Positions 36,869 through 49,661 of a stretch of 64,000 nucleotides of DNA are shown here, one piece after another (position 1 is the stretch's first letter; every line of letters begins with the position of its first letter). Made by a program: the position numbers and the translations under genes. The DNA comes from Chinchilla lanigera. Its lineage: Eukaryota > Chordata > Mammalia > Rodentia > Chinchillidae. Location of the stretch: positions 1,696,327 to 1,760,326 of the forward strand of contig NW_004955518.1 in assembly GCF_000276665.1 (NCBI RefSeq), written 5' to 3'. The notes under the pieces were generated by a model. It was not told the origin of the DNA, did no database searches, and was given only the letters and a program-made list of their open reading frames with translations.

Positions 36869-38947
36869 GCCCCCCAAAAAACTAGAAAAGAAGCTAAGGA
36901 AGGAAAGGAAGATAAAGAATGCAATCACAATAGAAAAGAAGAGGAGAAAACTGTGGAGAAATGTGAGAATGGAATTCATGTGATGGATCTCACTAATGTG
37001 TGTACCATGTGGAAATCCACCATCTTAACAATCTTATAGAAAAAAGTTTGTATAAGGAAGCTAGTGATGCTAAATGTGTTACTTAAATTAGTAAGTTACA
37101 AACAATGTTAGATGAGGTAGAAAGGCTGTTATTAGTGTGCATAAATGAAAGGCAGATGGCAGGTTACAGCCTATTTGAGTATAATTTGTGAAAAAGCTAG
37201 GGCAATAAATACAAATCTTGTAAAGGAAAATCTATCAACAAATAATGGTGAAATAGTTTGCGCCAGTAAGGGATAGTTTCACAATTTGAAGCAATAACTG
37301 GGATTCATGGCATCACTGGGAATGGTGAGGCAGCCAGTGCCAATAAATGGACTCCTAAAAATTACATACACCACTTTGAAATGATGACAGAGAAATGGCT
37401 TTTGCCATCATCAAGTTTTCAACTGTGATGACACTGGGCTTTTCTGGAAGAAAATGCCCATGAGAACAAACATTATCTGGGAACAGGAGAAAATACCAGA
37501 CCACAAGCCTATAAAGAATAGGCTATGTGCCAATGCGAGTGATAACCTCAGGATAAATCTGCTCTTGGTTTATCACTCTAAGACCCCAAGAGTGTTCAGA
37601 AAACATAAAGTCATAAGGAATAGGCTAAGTGTGATGTGAAGATCTAATGCAAAATCTTGGGTAACATGAGTACTTTTTCTTGAGTGGATCAGGGAGGCTT
37701 CCTGTCCTACTGTTAAGAACTGTCTAGAGGAAAAAGTTCATCACTCAAGGCTCTCCTCATCATGAATAATGCTCCTGCTCACCCATGTGGTTTAGAAGAA
37801 CTGGCTGAAGAATTCCCATGGCTCTTTGTTGAGATCCTCCCACCTAATATAACTCCCCTACTGCAGCCTATAGACCAGCAAGTTATAGCTAATTTTAAGA
37901 AGCTGCACACCAAGAAACTGCTCCTGCAGTGCTTCTAGAAGGTCTCTGATACAGATTTAACACTTAAAGAGTTAAGGAAGGAACATTACAGCATCCTTTC
38001 CTGTGTGGGATTAATTGAGAAATCCTAGGTCAAAGTCTGTCTAAGGACACTGAGATCTGCCTGGAAGAAAGTATGGCCTGAAATTATATGGGAGAGAGAC
38101 TTTGAAGAGTGTAGAGGAGCCTGATCCTTCCATTGTCTCTGTGGTTGATGACACTATTATGATAGCATAGGCTTGCGGGTGGACAGTGGTGATATTGAGA
38201 AGCTCAGAGGAATTGTCTACAGAGGAACTTCAGCAACTTCTGGCTGAGCAACTGAGAATGGCTCTGAGAACCTTTCTGGAGAGGAGGGGATGTAAACAAT
38301 CAGTGCAGCAAAGCTCTTCTTCTGGAATAAAGGAAATTCTGAAAAATTGGACAGAGCTACAAACATTTGTGGAGAAGATCCACCTCCCCCCTCCCCACAG
38401 AGAAAAAGCCAATCGTTGCATTCAAGGTCATGTCATACTACAGAACAGTGTTAAAGACAGAAACAGATCACCTTAGACAAATTTTTAGTCTGAAAAGATT
38501 GAGACCTAGTGAGCCAGAAGCAGGTCCCAGTAGTCTACAGACTCTCCTGAGGAGAGAAAGGACACCAGAGAGCAGGATTCCTGATGTTCCTGTGGAAGGA
38601 GACTCTCCTTCCAAGCAATAACCACCTTCCATTTCATCCTGCCTTCCTGCAAGCCAAAGATGTTAACTTGAATAGTGAGCATACATGAAATTGGTGTTTC
38701 TGGTAAACTAGGGACATTTTATAACTTTTTGATGAATACACTAGGAAAATTAGTGGAGTTTCTGGTAAATTATGTAGAATATGCAATCCTTTTTTATTAT
38801 GAAAAGGTTAGTTAAGGGTTGCTTTTGGAGGTCTGGAATGCATTATTGGATTTCCATTATTTTTTATGGGAAAAATGGTCTTTACTTACAACCAACTTGA
38901 GTTACAACCAGCCCTCATGAATGAACTAAATTTATAAGGGTCCACTG
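36611..38947 (+). mobile_element. Complete but decayed Tigger/pogo-type DNA transposon
   Basis: The element is bounded by terminal inverted repeats (CAATGGACCCTC at the left; the right end read inverted gives CAGTGGACCCT) and by TA duplications at 36609-36610 and 38948-38949, as expected for Tc1/mariner-pogo elements. Its 2.3-kb length fits an autonomous Tigger. Translation in several frames gives a basic N-terminus (MAPQKTRKEAKE, from about 36866), a DDE-domain block with DDTGLFWKK (near 37430), the second catalytic block as NNAPAHP (near 37770) where an aspartate is usual, PPNITPLLQPIDQ (near 37840) and a C-terminal EELQQLLAEQ (near 38230). Stops, frameshifts and the missing aspartate make it inactive. 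Confidence 0.9.
36866..38621 (+). pseudogene. Tigger transposase remnant (CENP-B/JRK-like DDE family)
   Basis: This is the broken transposase frame inside the Tigger. Recognisable parts in order are a lysine- and glutamate-rich start where the helix-turn-helix DNA-binding region normally begins (36866-37039), the DDE core (about 37260-37930) and an acidic C-terminal tail (38186-38476). In-frame stops separate the blocks. The second catalytic aspartate position reads Asn (NNAPAHP). There is no sign of domestication, since no single frame spans two domains. Confidence 0.85.
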
Positions 38948-39429
38948 TAGATGATAAATGAGTTGCCCTTTATTTGTTATTATGTTGATCAAGTGCCAGA
39001 CTATTCAGAGTAAAGTTCAATATTTAAAAGCTTAAAATTATTTTAACCTATTCTAAACAAGAAGCTCTACATAAATTCTCCAGTTGTAAGCCAGTATTTT
39101 AAATTCACCAATCATGATGTAGTTTTCCTAGTACATCTAAGCTGTGGCATTCAGGAAAAATATGATAAGTTAAACAGCAGTCTAGGTTTTAGTAGCTGCA
39201 GTTGCTGACCTTGATCTTCAAGGCTGAATTTGGGTTAACTACTGGATGAACGAGAGAAAACATCTAGGCAGAGAGGACGCATGCTTCCAGGAGAGTTAGA
39301 TTTTGACTGAAGTATAAGGTTTCTTTGTTAGATAGGATGAGGAAAAAACGAGGATGGATAGACAAGTTTTAGACAAATTTTCAAGTATTTACTCACAAAA
39401 TGAGTTTCATGCCCATTAGTCTTTCTTTT

Positions 39430-39490
<61 letters not shown>

Positions 39491-40989
39491 TTTTTTCTTT
39501 CAAGATTACTCAAGCAATATTATGAAGAATATGATTAGAGCTAGGCAAAACTTCAGATAGGAATGTTAGAAGACTTTGATAGCAAGAATGATGGCTGAGT
39601 GACTGATTGTGTGGTTAGCTTATTCATTAATTCATTCAACATACATCTTAGCACCTATTATGTACCAAGTATCTATTAGCTGGTAAAGATACAAAAGGAA
39701 ATACAATGGGAACTTTTGGAATCTGATGCATGGAAACATCTATGAGAGCTTATACTTACTTTGCAACAAACTTCAAAAGTCACCTTACTTTTATTCACTC
39801 CCTCTCCAGTTGGAATTAATTACTCCTTATTTTGTGTTTCCAAGATAAAATAAAGTCTTGGTTTATGTTTCTGTTAAAAATGTTTTAAATTTTATTTGAG
39901 TCTAATATACATGTTTATCTCTATTGCCAGTTAAATTGGTATCCTGAATGGAAAGAATTATGTCACAATTATTTTTGCAGTTACCTAACACTTGAAATTT
40001 TTTAGCATTTTTTACCATAATTTTCCTGTTTTGGTCCCTAATTCATATTAGTCAATTTATATTGTAGCCTAACAAAAGTTGATATTCAGGTTTTGCTCCT
40101 ATTATCCCCAACTTCTGTGGGTGACATTTTGAAGCAACTTGAAATCATTCATGTATAAACTACAAGTTTGGAGATCTAGTAATGTAAAGTTTTACACATA
40201 TTTTGAGGTCAAGGACAAAACTGATATATTGGCTATCTTAAAATAAAATCATTTTTAAAATATTGGCAATTATTTTGATAAGCTATTAGTACTTTTAAGT
40301 TTTGATATAGTAAAACCATCAGGGTGGTATTGTGTTATTGTTGGCAATCACTACTTTTAAGGTTACTATAATTTTTTTTGTAACTGTGATGACAGATGGT
40401 ATGGCATTGATATTTTATAAAGCTCTATCTTCTAAATCCATATTCCCTTGTAATTTTCTGAGTTTATTCTTCTTGGGCTGTATTAAAGAGTTACTCAGGT
40501 GTTCTTGAGCTGAGTGTAGACTAATGAATTGGAATAGAGAACTGCTAATTGTAAAAGGTAGAAAGGATAGGAAAAAAGGATTTGAGAAAACCAGGTGATT
40601 TATGAGGACAGGAGATCTGTGGATATGCACATGATTTATTCCAGTCCCTGTCATTGTCTTTTTCACCTAGTTGGAATGAAAGCAGACAAAATATTTTCTT
40701 CAAATATCACCTTTTCATCTGGTTGTATGAATCTTCTAATAAATCTGTCTAAAGCTATGTGACCTCAACATAAGTGAAAGAACATCTAAAGTTTTACTTC
40801 AGAGTTTCAGAATCAAGATGTATTTATTAAATTTATTATTGGTAGCTACATGATAGTTTCCAAGGACATTAATGTTAAAAAGGTTAATAATACAAAATAA
40901 TGACTAACACTTTTGAAAACTAGCAGTGTACTTTTATTGCTGTACTTAATACATGTAATAAGATTTATGCCTTTTGCTTGTTTTCATTG
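38948..40989. other. Intergenic DNA
   Basis: Only the CTTT microsatellite at 39421 stands out. No gene or recognised repeat. Confidence 0.6.
39421..39489 (+). repeat. (CTTT)n microsatellite
   Basis: About 15 CTTT units, near-perfect. The lysine-rich frame on the opposite strand (39328-39513) is a by-product. Confidence 0.97.
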
Positions 40990-41004
40990 AAAGAAAACTT
41001 TATC

Positions 41005-41931
41005 TGTGAATCATTGGTTGTTTAGGAGGGTATTGTTTGATTTCCATGTGTTTATGGAGTTTTTGTGGTTTCTTTTAATATTAATTTCCAATTTCATTGG
41101 ATTATGGTCAGATATTATGCATGGGATAATTTCAATTCCTTTGCATTTACTTAAGCATGTTCTGTGTGCTAGTATATGGTCTATTTTAGAGAATGTTCCC
41201 TGTGCAGCTGAAAAGAATATGTATTCTGATGATGTTGGGTGGAATAGTCTAAAAACATCCACTAAATCCATTTGTTCACAGATTTGCTTCAGTTCTGTTA
41301 TTTCTTTGCTGATTTTTTGTCTAGTTCATCTATCTCTTTGTGATAATGGGGTACTGAGGTCTCCTGTTACAGTTGTGGTATTTTTATACAATGCAGTATT
41401 ACTCAGCTATAGAGAAAGATAAACTTGAGGCTTTTATAGGTAAATGGATGCAACTCAAGACTATACTTATAAGTGAAATAAATCAGGCCTGCATGTGTAA
41501 ACATTGTATTATCTCCCTAGTGTAAGAACCTGAAAGCATAAATAAAATCTGAAAGGTATAGTAGATATTGTGAAAGGAAAAGAAACTGCTCAATAGGAAA
41601 GAACAACTGGGATGAGGGAAAGGACAAAAGAAAGAAGGAAAGGAAAAAAATATATGTATATATACACAAGATAGCTAAGATAATTGTACTACTAATTTCT
41701 ATTGGTTTATTAAAAGGACGAGTTAATGTTTAATTGTTTAACCAGTCTTGCATACTTATACCTGGTAATCTGAGCATCTACTTTAAAGATAACAATAAGC
41801 AATACACCAACCATTGTTGATCTCCTATCATCTTGTTTTGAAATTCTGTATCATTTTATAGTGTTTGTGTTGTTTTGTTTTTGTCTTTATTTTTGTTATC
41901 TTGTTTTGGTTCTTTTCTCTAGAAAATAAAA
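41005..41931 (+). mobile_element. Young L1 insertion with 5' inversion (twin priming)
   Basis: It is flanked by a 15-bp duplication (AAAGAAAACTTTATC at 40990-41004, one mismatch at 41932-41946) and ends in an A-rich tail. The first part (41005 to about 41375) is L1 ORF2 endonuclease in minus orientation, open for 86 codons and containing FFSAAQGTFSKIDHILAHRT. At about 41375 the orientation flips and the ORF2 3' end plus 3' UTR continue on the plus strand. This is the classic twin-priming structure. It shares its 3' UTR with the L1 at 17180-23605. Confidence 0.9.
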
Positions 41932-42639
41932 AAAGAAAATTTTATCAATAGGAGGACAGTGATTAGATTTCAAAGATGCTACATTTTCATTCTTTTCTCT
42001 TTTTTTCTCTTATTCTTCTTTCTTTTTGTCTTTCCTTTTTTGGGGTAGGAGTTCTGCTGTGAGTGGAATCCACCTGTGGTAGGGAAGAAACACAAGTACA
42101 AAATAGTCATCTCTTGAAAATAGACATTTCAATGTGTGATTATTTAGAAAAAGACTTACTTTGGGATTCCTAGAAGTTAACTCTGAGACGAAGATTCTTA
42201 AGTGATTTGTTATTACAGTCTTGCCTGGAGAAGTCAGTAGGGGAGGCAAGACTGATAAAAGGGAAAAAAGCAGCAAAGCAAGGCTGCAGTATCAAAGCCT
42301 TCTGAGGGAAGCAAACCTCCCAAAGAAAGACTTCAGTAAGAGCAATTGGAGGCAATACGATGCCTCTATGGGGAAAGGGCTGCTCAGGAAGGATAAAAAA
42401 AGATCTGAGAAGATTTGAGCAGAAAACTGGCTCTGTTATACAGTGTTTCATTGGAAGTTTTTCTTGGTAAAGCATTTCAAACTACAGATAGTGTCTCTTT
42501 AAGCCAATTATAAACGAAGAAATTGTTTTCAATATTTGAGACCTAACCTTAAATCAATGGATTAAGCCTTGTTGTTACAATAAAAATAAGAATTTGAGCT
42601 TGAAAGCAATGCAAGTTATGGCTGTACAGGGACAGAAAA

Positions 42640-42800
42640 AAAGAAAAGTCTGATAAGTGAATCTAATGTTAGAAGAATAAAAGGGAGGAGGGGAAAAGAA
42701 GGGGATTGAGATTTGTTATGCACATATACCAATCCCCTACAGTGAATGCAAATATTATGTACTGCAAACATGTACTAATGAAAGCCAAAAAGAAAGAAAG
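42640..42800 (+). mobile_element. L1 3'-UTR fragment
   Basis: A purine-rich run (GGGAGGAGGGGAAAAGAAGG) followed by an ACATATACCAA segment and ATTATGTACTGCAAACATG matches the 3' UTR of the L1 ending at 30590. It ends in an AAAGAAAG-type tail near 42803. Confidence 0.65.
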
Positions 42801-44093
42801 AAAGAGTCTAAATGAGCAAATGGTATTTTCGACGTAAATAGATTAAAGAAACAAGAGAGAATTATACCAGTTATTAAGAAACAGTGCCTGGGTAAACTAC
42901 ACTGATAAACTAATTGAGATTGAAAGGCTTAGAAAATAAATAATCTAAATTAATGAAACAAATAAAAGATGATCTTTGCCAATTTGCTTTATATAAATTT
43001 GTGTGATCCAAAAATTAAAATTTAAAACTAATAATATCAATGTTATCTAATTATTCAGCAAATTCAACAATACTTTGAAGAAATGGAGGTATCCTCAGAA
43101 AGATCACACTTTAAGAAATGAAAGACTCTTGAGAGTGCCTGTACACAGTGTCTGTGGCAAAGGTGGATTAAGAGGAAGTCATGAACTATATTTAGCCAAG
43201 GAGATATGCTGAAACCTGGCTAGATGTGTGCATGACAAGTTAACACTAGGTCACGGAAAACAAAACAATTCGCACAAACAGTAGACTTGCCATTTTTTCC
43301 CCACATCACATGCACAAAGTAGGACTATGGGTGCATGGAGAAGCAGTTTCAAAAACACCTTGAGGAAGTTAGAGACATTTACAGCAGGATTGCACGTCTT
43401 TCCTACACAGAATAATGTTGGGGAGTAATGAATAATAGCAGATGAAATGGATGCTGTGTCATGACTTATTTACTTTGGAAAAACATTTGAAAATTTGTCT
43501 TAGACCAGCAGTGTACTATCACTGCTTCTAAATTACCTTGTGCTGTGTAACTGAACAATGCTGGCAAATTTCTGTAATTTAAATATTTCATTCCAATTTT
43601 GACATGATTTTTATGCTAGGAGATTTCTGTGTAAGAAGCCCTTTAAAATTATTTATCAAATGAACTCTGGTTTTGCTTTTGGAGTACTTCATCTCATTAA
43701 TTAAGGGGTCTTAGTCTCATTATTTCAAGTCTGTCTTTACTGGATTATGTAAACACAATCTTGTCATTACCAAATCATATGCTATTTTTATTTTTCTAAA
43801 GATCTAGAGCTCACAGCCATCTCTTAAATGGAACATTACAGAAAAGAAAAAGCAATTTGGACCATCACATTCTTAGCTATGCATTGAATAAATCTATTAG
43901 TATTTGTTTCAATTTACTTTTTTATGTGTTGGTCACAGTTCAGTAACATTTAAGAAAATGTTCTATAGTAGCTAATGTGATGCAGAATTGTTACGTACAT
44001 TACCAACTTTATTAACAAAAAAATCCACTTCCCTCATATACACATTATGAATTCAAATAACATGTTATGTGTGACAGACATATAATTTCTAGT

Positions 44094-44178
44094 CATTAGT
44101 TTTAGCAATCATTAGCTTAGTTAATGAAAAACTTCTGATCATTAGTTTTAGTAATCATTAGCTTAGTTAATGAAAAAT
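44094..44178 (+). repeat. 46-bp tandem duplication
   Basis: Copies at 44094-44139 and from 44140 share CATTAGTTTTAG and AATCATTAGCTTAGTTAATG with one C/T difference. A short local duplication with no gene nearby. Confidence 0.9.
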
Positions 44179-44389
44179 ATAATATTTATAATAGTTAAAA
44201 TATGAATGACTAACATATGAATAGCTAGCAAGTCAAAACCCGTCTTGTGAATCACAGATTACCACTTCTAAGAGTGCCAAATTATTATATATTAATATAG
44301 TTCTTTAATAATTTTATAGATAAATAGTTAAGATGATAAGGAACTAAAAGTCTCAGTTCCAGTCTTGTGTGAATTTTTCTTAACATCAC

Positions 44390-44850
44390 CTTTGTGCTTT
44401 ATTTAATTTATGTGTTTTTATTTTTTATTAGTACATGTCTGCAATACATAATGATTATGTTTATCATAAGGAGTTGGTCCATGTACATAACACATCTTAA
44501 TTCTTTTTTCATCCTCTACCCTTCCATCATCCCGTGCTCCTTCCAAATTTTGATCCCCTTTACATTTGAAAACTCTGTTTCCATTTTTTATTCAATTCTT
44601 TTCTTCATCCTCTTTTTACTCCTTCTTCTTCTTCTTCCCTACACCTCTTGTTTCTTTCCCATTTGAAAAGGATCTCCCTACCTCCTATTATCTTTTATTT
44701 TTCTGTTTATTTATATTTTGTGTTTCTCATATAAGAGAAATTGCAATACTTAAGCTTGTGGGTCTGATTTATTTTACTTAATATTATGCTCTCACGGTGC
44801 ATCCATTTACCTATGAACTCCTTGAGTGAACTTTAAAATATTCAAAAACA
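44390..44850 (-). mobile_element. L1 3' end in minus orientation
   Basis: Read on the minus strand, this gives the L1 late-ORF2 to 3'-UTR order: the counterpart of the GGATGCACCGTGAGAGC region (near 44800) down to the ACATGTACTAATAAAAAATA tail (near 44420). The pyrimidine-rich plus-strand frames here are antisense by-products. Confidence 0.7.
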
Positions 44851-45084
44851 ATATTTTAAATAGATTCCATTTAACATAACCAAAATGTTTGGAGACTTAC
44901 TCTTCTGCAGTATTGCCTATGCAACATGTTATGCAGTGTTATTTATTTTTAACTAACTCTTTGACTAAGATGATAGATTAAATATAGAAAAGAATTATTA
45001 ATTATTCATAGTAAAGTTTATCCTTAGAACCATTTTGTTTTAATGCCATGTAGATAATATAGGAATTTCACCTTCAATTCTGCA

Positions 45085-45265
45085 ACTGATGAACTATGTG
45101 ACTAGCTCTTATACAGCTTATATAACCTGTCTAAGCCTCAGTTCTATCATCTGTAAATCAAGGATAATAACATATACCTTAAACCATTATTTTGAGGTTG
45201 ATTGAATAAAATAATGTAAACAATTTGACAAATAGGGCATAACTCAGTTGTCCAGCACATTACTA
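45085..45265 (+). mobile_element. MIR SINE
   Basis: GAACTATGTGACTAGCTC, TAAGCCTCAGTTCTATCATC, TGTAAATCAAGGATAATAAC and the GAGGTTGATTGAATAAAATA segment follow the plus-strand MIR consensus order. Confidence 0.7.
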
Positions 45266-46221
45266 CTGTTTATTGTTTTTATTTAATATTTTTAGTGTTT
45301 TTGAAAATAGCAGGATTAATCAATTGACTGGGATTAACATGGTCTAAAAGGTAACATGTAGATTATTTATATTGCCATGAAAGTATCCATGGTGGCTGAT
45401 ATGACTGTCTTGAATATGTATCATCTTGTCCTTTCTGTAATTAAAAAGATATAGCTTACAAGTAAATACCAGTTTCTTACATTGGTCAACTCTAATTTGC
45501 TCATAGATTGCATATGTGGTAGGTCATATTTTTAAATATTAATTATGAGACTTTCTTCTGTCTACTTCCTTACATTATTTACATTTTCCTGATCTTTTAG
45601 ATAATAGTACATAGGAGGCTAGGATGATGACAGATATTCCTGAGAAGTAAGAGGTAATTTTCCACCTATGAGCTTCATATTAAGATTTTTTAAAATCCAT
45701 GCTAGAAACAATTTTCTTAAAACCACAGCTTTAGAAGATTTGTTATCTTGAATGCTAAAAAAGTATTTTTTTGCTGAGTTCCTCAAAGCATAGAGAACCA
45801 TGAAAGATTTGAAAGATTCAGTTTATACCAGAAATTTTCTGAGTGGGAAGAATAAATGGATAGATGCCCCAAAGAGATAAAAGCCAGATATAGAGAGAAC
45901 TAAATAGGACCAGAAGAAGTTTGGTGACTGGATAAGGAAGCTGATCACTTTGACTAGAGAAAAAAGGTGCAGATATCACACAGACAGAAGAGCATATACA
46001 AGACCAGGAAGAACAGATTGTGTTTCTTCAGAGGCAAGTGAAGTCAGAGAATGGCATCCTAGAAAGAGTTCTGCCTCTGATGACAAACAATTTAAATCCT
46101 CCAAAAACTTAGACCACTTTTAAGCAGAATAAAATGAGAAAGAATTATAACTGAGTGTTCATCTAAAAGACAGGATTTAAAACCAGAAGCATGTGTAAGA
46201 AAGACCATATGATAATTTGAT

Positions 46222-48295
46222 GATGGTTTGAGTGTGTCCTCCAAAGGTTCCTGTGCTGAAGGTTTGGTCTATAGTGTAATGGTGTTGGGTGCCTCTACAT
46301 TAAAGAGGCAGGATCTAATGGGAGGTCCCTTAGGTCACTGGGGCATGTGTTCATAGTTTTCCTAGGACCCCAGTTAGTTTCCATAGGCTCTTTGGTTCCA
46401 TTGGAAACTGGGCTCTGACTCTTTCCCTCTAGTACCATTCCCTGCTCTTCTTCCTGGCCACAATGAAATGAGCAGCTTTTCTCTCACACATCCTTCCACC
46501 ATGACATTCCTGCCTTGGAGCCAGCTGACTAAGCACTAAAATCTCTGAAACTATGGTCTGGGATATAGGTCAGTGGCACAACACCTGCCTGGCAAATGCA
46601 GGGTCATGAGTTTGATTCCCGGTAGTAAAAAAGAAATCCTCTGAAACTGTGAGAAAAATAAACTTGTCCTCCTCCAAATTGTATATGTTGCATATTTGGT
46701 CTCATGACAGAAAGCTGACTAATACAAAAAACTGGCACCAGAGAAGTGAGGTTGTTGCTGTGATTATACCTGGTCATGTTGTTTAGAAGTTTTTTGAACT
46801 GGTGTGTGGGAAGAGGTTGGAAAGGTTTGGAGATCTGAGCTAAAGACTCCCTAAGATGCTGTATACAGAACCTTAAGGTTATTTTTTGTTGCAGCTCAGA
46901 AGACCAGAATGCTCATAGATATGTGGACATTAAAGGCTAGACTCATGAGATTTCAGTTGAAAATGAGAACTATTGGGAGTGGGACTATGGCCAAGCATGT
47001 TATGCTCTGTAAAAGCGTTTACATTTTATCTATGTCTTAAAACTTTATGTAAGATTGAATTTAAAGGTGGTGGACAAATTGATCTGGTAAGGAAATTTCA
47101 AGGCAGATTAATGTTCAGGCTATACTAGGAGCACTACTGGCTATTTATAACTAGATGTGTAAAAGGAATTGGTACCAAAAAGCAGAGCGAAAGTATTTGA
47201 AAAATTTAAACTTTGGTCTGAGAAAAATCTCATGTAAAATTGGGGTCAAATGAAGTGTGGTTGCTGAAGAGATTAGCATCATATTTTAAAAAGCAAGTAC
47301 TTTAAACTGAGATGAGAAGAAAACTGCCTTGATGGCATCTTAGGAAATTGTCAGGACCCAACACATTGTCATTCAACAGTGCAAAATTATGAACTTTTCA
47401 TTTGAGAAGAGAGCTCCTGGGTCCCCCTCTTGAGAAGGGCCACCTAGAAAATTGATTCCTTAGGATTCAGTTCACCATGTACAACCAGCCAGGCACTCAG
47501 AGATTGCTGAGACCATAATCAGTGGGGTCCAGCCACAGCTTGAGCTGGCAGCAGACGTTGGCTTTGTTCATGTGATACTGGCTGGTCAGGCATGCAGAAC
47601 AACAGAGTTGTAAGGGATAGAAGCATCTAGATTTCAAAGACAGGTCTGGGAGGCCAATGAGTGTGCCTCTGAGAGAGGGATGTAGGAGCTACAGAAAGGA
47701 AACTGAAAGTGCAGAGAAGACCCAGGAAAGATGGAGATGCCAGCCCCAGGAAACATGGAATTTTACAGGCACTCACAGTTAAGTGTTTGCATAGTCTTTG
47801 AGCAGACTTTAACTTAGATTTTTAGGCAGCAGTAGAACTGTTGAAATTTTACAGAGAGGATTATTAAATTTTTGGTTACATGCAGGATACTTCTATCATG
47901 TTGGGTAGAATTATTAACGTGTTACTTTGTTTATTTGGACGTTAAATATGGTTTAAACAGATGTGTTCTAGTGTCAAGTTGACCGGAGGTGGAATGTGAT
48001 AGTTAAGCTTAGTTGTCAATTTGACTGGCTTGTGTGGTGATAGTGGTATGACATTGGGTACTATAGCAGGTCCCTGGCCCCTTCCTCTCTGGCATTATTC
48101 CCCTGGTTTTCTCCCTGATCACTATGAAATGTGCAGTTTTACTCCACCATTCCCTCTGCCATGACGTTCCTATTTTGGAGCAAGTCAGTCCTGGACTGAA
48201 TCCTCTGAAACTGTGAGCCAAAAAACCTATCCTCCATTACACAGTATATATCAAGTATTTGGCCAGTAATAAAAAGCTGATTAATGCAAGACCCC
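46222..48295 (+). mobile_element. MaLR-type element: 5' LTR, non-coding interior, 3' LTR
   Basis: The 5' LTR (46222-46727) runs from TGATGGTTTGAGTGTGTCC to GCTGACTAATACA and is split by an ID SINE. The interior (46728-47995) has MaLR-int hallmarks (CTGGCACCAGAGAAGTGAGG at its start, GGTGGAATG at its end) and no coding capacity. The 3' LTR (about 47996-48295) starts TGATAGTTAAGCTTAG and ends AAGCTGATTAATGCA. The two LTRs match in their 3' halves but differ in their 5' halves, so the pairing is not certain. Confidence 0.65.
46553..46633 (+). mobile_element. ID-type SINE inside a MaLR LTR
   Basis: Diverged body (CTGGGATATAGGTCAGTGG; TTTGATTCCCGGTAG) with a short tail. TSD AAATCTCTGAAACT at 46539-46552, repeated with one inserted base at 46634-46648. 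It interrupts the LTR R/U5 region. Confidence 0.88.
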
Positions 48296-48425
48296 ATGCC
48301 AGAGCTGGTGCTATATTGTTTGGATATTCAGCCTCCAGAACTGTGAACTGAATAAATCTCTTTTCTCTATAAGTACCCAGCCTCAGTTATTTTATTTTGT
48401 AACAAAAGAGACAAAAGAACACTAA
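48296..48425 (+). mobile_element. MaLR LTR 3'-end fragment
   Basis: CAGCCTCCAGAACTGTGAAC, GAATAAATCTC and AGTACCCAGCCTCAG are the conserved R-U5 end of MLT1/MST-type LTRs. It lies directly after the preceding MaLR element; the 5' part is missing. Confidence 0.65.
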
Positions 48426-49245
48426 GCATAAGAGCTCATATTCTAAATTAGGTCCAATTATATGAAAATAAAAATTACTTCAATTTTTCAACTTTATAGC
48501 TATACTAAAATAGTATATCTACTAAATAATCAGAGTTGCAGTTACCTAAAGATTTCATTTTTCTTAATCTGAAAGCCTTCATTATTTGATGTAGTTTTCA
48601 AGATTAGAGAGAGGAAAAGTTTTCTCTTTCAAGTATTGTAATTGTCATAATATTTTAAAATATGTGCATGTTATTACTAAGGATATTTTGAAAAACTACA
48701 TGGAATATTGCTTTCTCAAGTCCTCTGTTGAAACAGAGTAAACCTATTTGATTTGTGTCTTAATTGAAAAGTGAATTTTCAAATATATAACTTTAGGGAT
48801 CATCTTGACCTGACTGCACCCATTTTGAATTGTAGCTGCCATAACTGCTTCTGCAAAACATTGGACTATTTTCCCTGTATAGTTTTCCAGAATACTGGAC
48901 ATAAACAAAAGCATTATCATGGTATGTGGAACTTTATGACTGGACTCTGGCACTGTTAGTGCCAGGTGTATATCTAACATCATTCGTGTTAGCTTGAGAT
49001 AAAACCAGACACATTATGACTCCAATGAAATTCACTTTAAGTGTCCAATCTTGCACTCAACTTGCAGAGACCCACTGGTCTTGCTACCAACCTTAACTAT
49101 GCTTGTATCAGTAAATACTTTAAAACTGCTCTGTCATTTCTGGATCTGTCTGCTTCTCTCTTGTGTCCACTGACACATTTTGCTTCTAGCAGCCAGCTTT
49201 TTCATGCTGGATTCTCTTGAAGCAATAACTCAAGGTATTAGTTAT

Positions 49246-49661
49246 TGTCTGAGTTTGTGAGTTTCTTGTTGCTGAGACAAAATATGCAATACCTAGAAGT
49301 TAAAGGAAGAACGGTTTACTTCACAGTTTGTAGAGGTTTCAGTCCATAGTTAGCTCACTCCAAGGCAAAGCAACATAGTAAATGGGCATCACAGAGGAGA
49401 AACACTTCATGATGTGGCAGTCAAGAGGCAGCAAGGAACAAGCAGGCCTGCCTCCCCTCTCTCCCTTTATAGTCCATCCAGGATATAAGCCTATTGATTG
49501 GTGCCAATCACACCCAGAATTATGTTAAACCAATCAGTGGACTAATTTAGTACTACAGACCCTTAATCCCAGTATCACACCCTAATACCAGCCAGCTCCA
49601 AAAAGCTCCACCTATGAACACACGAGGCTTTAGGGGAGACGTTTAGATAAAAGCCATAACA
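49246..49661 (-). mobile_element. Solo MaLR-type LTR, minus orientation
   Basis: A 416-bp element begins TG and ends CA, flanked by 5-bp duplications GTTAT (49241-49245) and GTTAC (49662-49666). The inverted 3' end is visible as TTGCTGAGACAAAATATGCA. It shares the CACAGAGGAGAAA / CATGATGTGGCAG module with the LTR at 12870-13312. Confidence 0.82.

Larger units (their letters stand above)
41947..46221. other. Intergenic DNA with scattered fragments
   Basis: It holds the L1 scraps at 42640-42800 and 44390-44850, the 46-bp duplication at 44094 and the MIR at 45085. The open frames at 42010-42475 on both strands overlap each other and have no family resemblance. Confidence 0.55.

Noticed and set aside
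38186..38621. 96- and 84-codon frames as a domesticated transposase
   Set aside because: They are the C-terminal tail of the Tigger transposase in two phases; the upstream DDE core is broken by stops and lacks an aspartate, so there is no continuous protein.
42010..42475. Overlapping frames on both strands near 42.0-42.5 kb
   Set aside because: They are mutual antisense shadows without conserved motifs; no transcript signal visible.
48744..48983. Complementary 79- and 62-codon frames suggesting a conserved small gene
   Set aside because: Sense and antisense frames over the same DNA with no start context, domain or splice evidence.
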